7,388 bases of DNA from an uncultured Moraxella sp. (GTDB lineage: Bacteria > Pseudomonadota > Gammaproteobacteria > Pseudomonadales > Moraxellaceae), in contig CALJUC010000030.1 of NCBI GenBank assembly GCA_937975585.1, positions 1-7,388 of the forward strand, read 5' to 3'. The translations under genes and the position numbers were made by a program. A model generated the notes under the pieces. It was not told the origin of the DNA, did no database searches, and saw nothing but the letters and a program-made list of their open reading frames with translations. How positions within the stretch are numbered: position 1 is the first letter of the stretch; the number at the start of each line of letters is the position of its first letter. This document shows, piece by piece, positions 6,512-7,388 of this stretch.

Positions 6512-6564
6512 CTATAGCTTCAAGATTGGGATTAGCAGTATTTTTGCAACTTTGCATAGAACAG

Positions 6565-6600
6565 AAAAACAAAAAAAACCTCCTATATAGGAGGTTTTTT
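6565..6600 (-). terminator. Terminator after the DUF262-HNH gene, symmetrical
   Basis: AACCTCCTA and TAGGAGGTT form a perfect palindrome flanked by As on the left and Ts on the right, so a hairpin with a U-tract forms in both directions. It starts two bases after the stop of the DUF262-HNH gene. It isolates that gene from the cydD promoter. Confidence 0.85.
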
Positions 6601-6602
6601 GT

Positions 6603-7388
6603 TTATTGATAATGTTCATTATCTTTTTTTGCTCGGTTAAAATATCTTAAAACTAATTGAGCATTTTCAATATCAGTTTTCCCACCTTTTGAGTAAGGTA
6701 AAATGTGGTCAACTTCTGCATCTTCAATTGCTAGAACCCTTTGTCCAGAAATTGCACAAGTGGGATTTTCTCTAAATAATTTATCTTTTATTTCGTAAGA
6801 GAAATTACGTTGGCTATATGATTCTACATTACCAATAATTTCTTCGAGCTTTTCTAGCCATATTTTAAAACGCTTTTGTAATGTACTTTTATCAGAAGTG
6901 GTTAACAAAATTGAATTGATAAATTCTTGGTTATTTATCATTAAATCCAACATTGCCTCTCTTATAAAATCGGCATTTCGTAATACATCATTTTTAGAAT
7001 AATTGACAAAACCACACATTTGAATGTCAAATAAAGACATATTAATACGTGAGGCGACCCATCCGCCTTTCTTACCATCTTCTGGAATTGTATAACGTCT
7101 AAATGCAGTATCGCCAAATACTAATTTTACCAAGTCAATACAATGATTAAATCTATCGCGATATTCTTTTTGTTTTTCATTAGACAAAAACTGATTATCT
7201 CTCAGTTCCTTGTTACAGAATTGTTTCATGCTTGGTTTATAGTTTAGATATGTTTTTTCACTTAACGCAAAGAATCGTAAAATCATGCCACGATAAATCA
7301 TGCGATTTTTGAAATTTTCCTTTTTTATAATTTCATCAAAAGTTGCATTTTGCTCTAATTCCGCAAGCAATTTAATATAATTACCACG
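6603..7388 (-). CDS. DUF262-family protein with C-terminal HNH nuclease domain (partial)
   Basis: The frame stays open to the window edge, so the N-terminus is missing; 261 residues are visible. The first visible residues (RGNYIKLLAELEQN) and the following YRGMILRFFAL and FGDTAFRRY match the second half of a DUF262 domain, the ParB/sulfiredoxin-like NTPase module of GmrSD-type and related defence nucleases. The C-terminal end is an HNH domain: CAISGQ, then VDHILPYSKGG with the catalytic Asp-His pair, then ENAQLV and FNRAKK with the later Asn/Lys positions. The nuclease residues look intact. Members of this family cut foreign or modified DNA; the substrate here is not known. The DNA is roughly one third GC by eye against about half in cydDC, suggesting horizontal gain. 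A TTG at 7368-7370 could be read as a start, but homology continues upstream of it. Confidence 0.8.
   Translation of the reverse strand, partial: RGNYIKLLAELEQNATFDEIIKKENFKNRMIYRGMILRFFALSEKTYLNYKPSMKQFCNKELRDNQFLSNEKQKEYRDRFNHCIDLVKLVFGDTAFRRYTIPEDGKKGGWVASRINMSLFDIQMCGFVNYSKNDVLRNADFIREAMLDLMINNQEFINSILLTTSDKSTLQKRFKIWLEKLEEIIGNVESYSQRNFSYEIKDKLFRENPTCAISGQRVLAIEDAEVDHILPYSKGGKTDIENAQLVLRYFNRAKKDNEHYQ

Noticed and set aside
1..7388. CRISPR array or intact insertion sequence
   Set aside because: No regularly spaced direct repeats and no recognisable transposase with terminal repeats were seen anywhere in the window.

Overview
The window looks like a chromosomal stretch from a moderate-GC gammaproteobacterium. 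The cydDC operon, the small lipoprotein type and the base composition would suit Moraxellaceae (Moraxella/Psychrobacter-like). That placement is inference from overall flavour, since no marker gene for taxonomy is present. Nearly every gene lies on the minus strand; the one clear exception is a small membrane protein at 2542-2856.

Layout. Positions 1-630 hold no intact gene. The region contains a strong minus-strand terminator (260-285), a short frame that looks like the 3' tail of a lost gene, and a pair of short inverted repeats about 240 bp apart. A compact, cysteine-free sirtuin (863-1468) follows. Directly downstream of it is the 3' third of a second, different sirtuin (631-876), so a tandem pair has decayed to one gene plus a stump. 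Next is a small PF03640-type lipoprotein (1621-2058) with its own terminator. Its roughly 480-bp upstream region contains a large two-part inverted repeat.

The central block is cydD-cydC (6449 to 2933, minus strand). These encode the two halves of the heterodimeric ABC exporter of glutathione/cysteine needed for assembly of cytochrome bd oxidase and periplasmic redox balance. The two reading frames overlap by a few bases, and the operon ends at a strong hairpin shared with the convergent small membrane protein gene. No cydAB genes are in view.

At the right edge, behind a bidirectional-looking terminator, is the C-terminal part of a DUF262-family protein with an HNH nuclease domain (6603-7388, cut by the window). 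It is clearly more AT-rich than cydDC, which fits acquired DNA. DUF262/HNH proteins include restriction-type and phage-defence nucleases (GmrSD-like), so the unseen sequence to the right may hold more of a defence locus.

I found no rRNA, tRNA, CRISPR array or intact insertion sequence. The most interesting signals are the sirtuin plus sirtuin-stump arrangement, the zinc-less sirtuin itself, the structured element upstream of the lipoprotein, and the edge-truncated DUF262-HNH gene.
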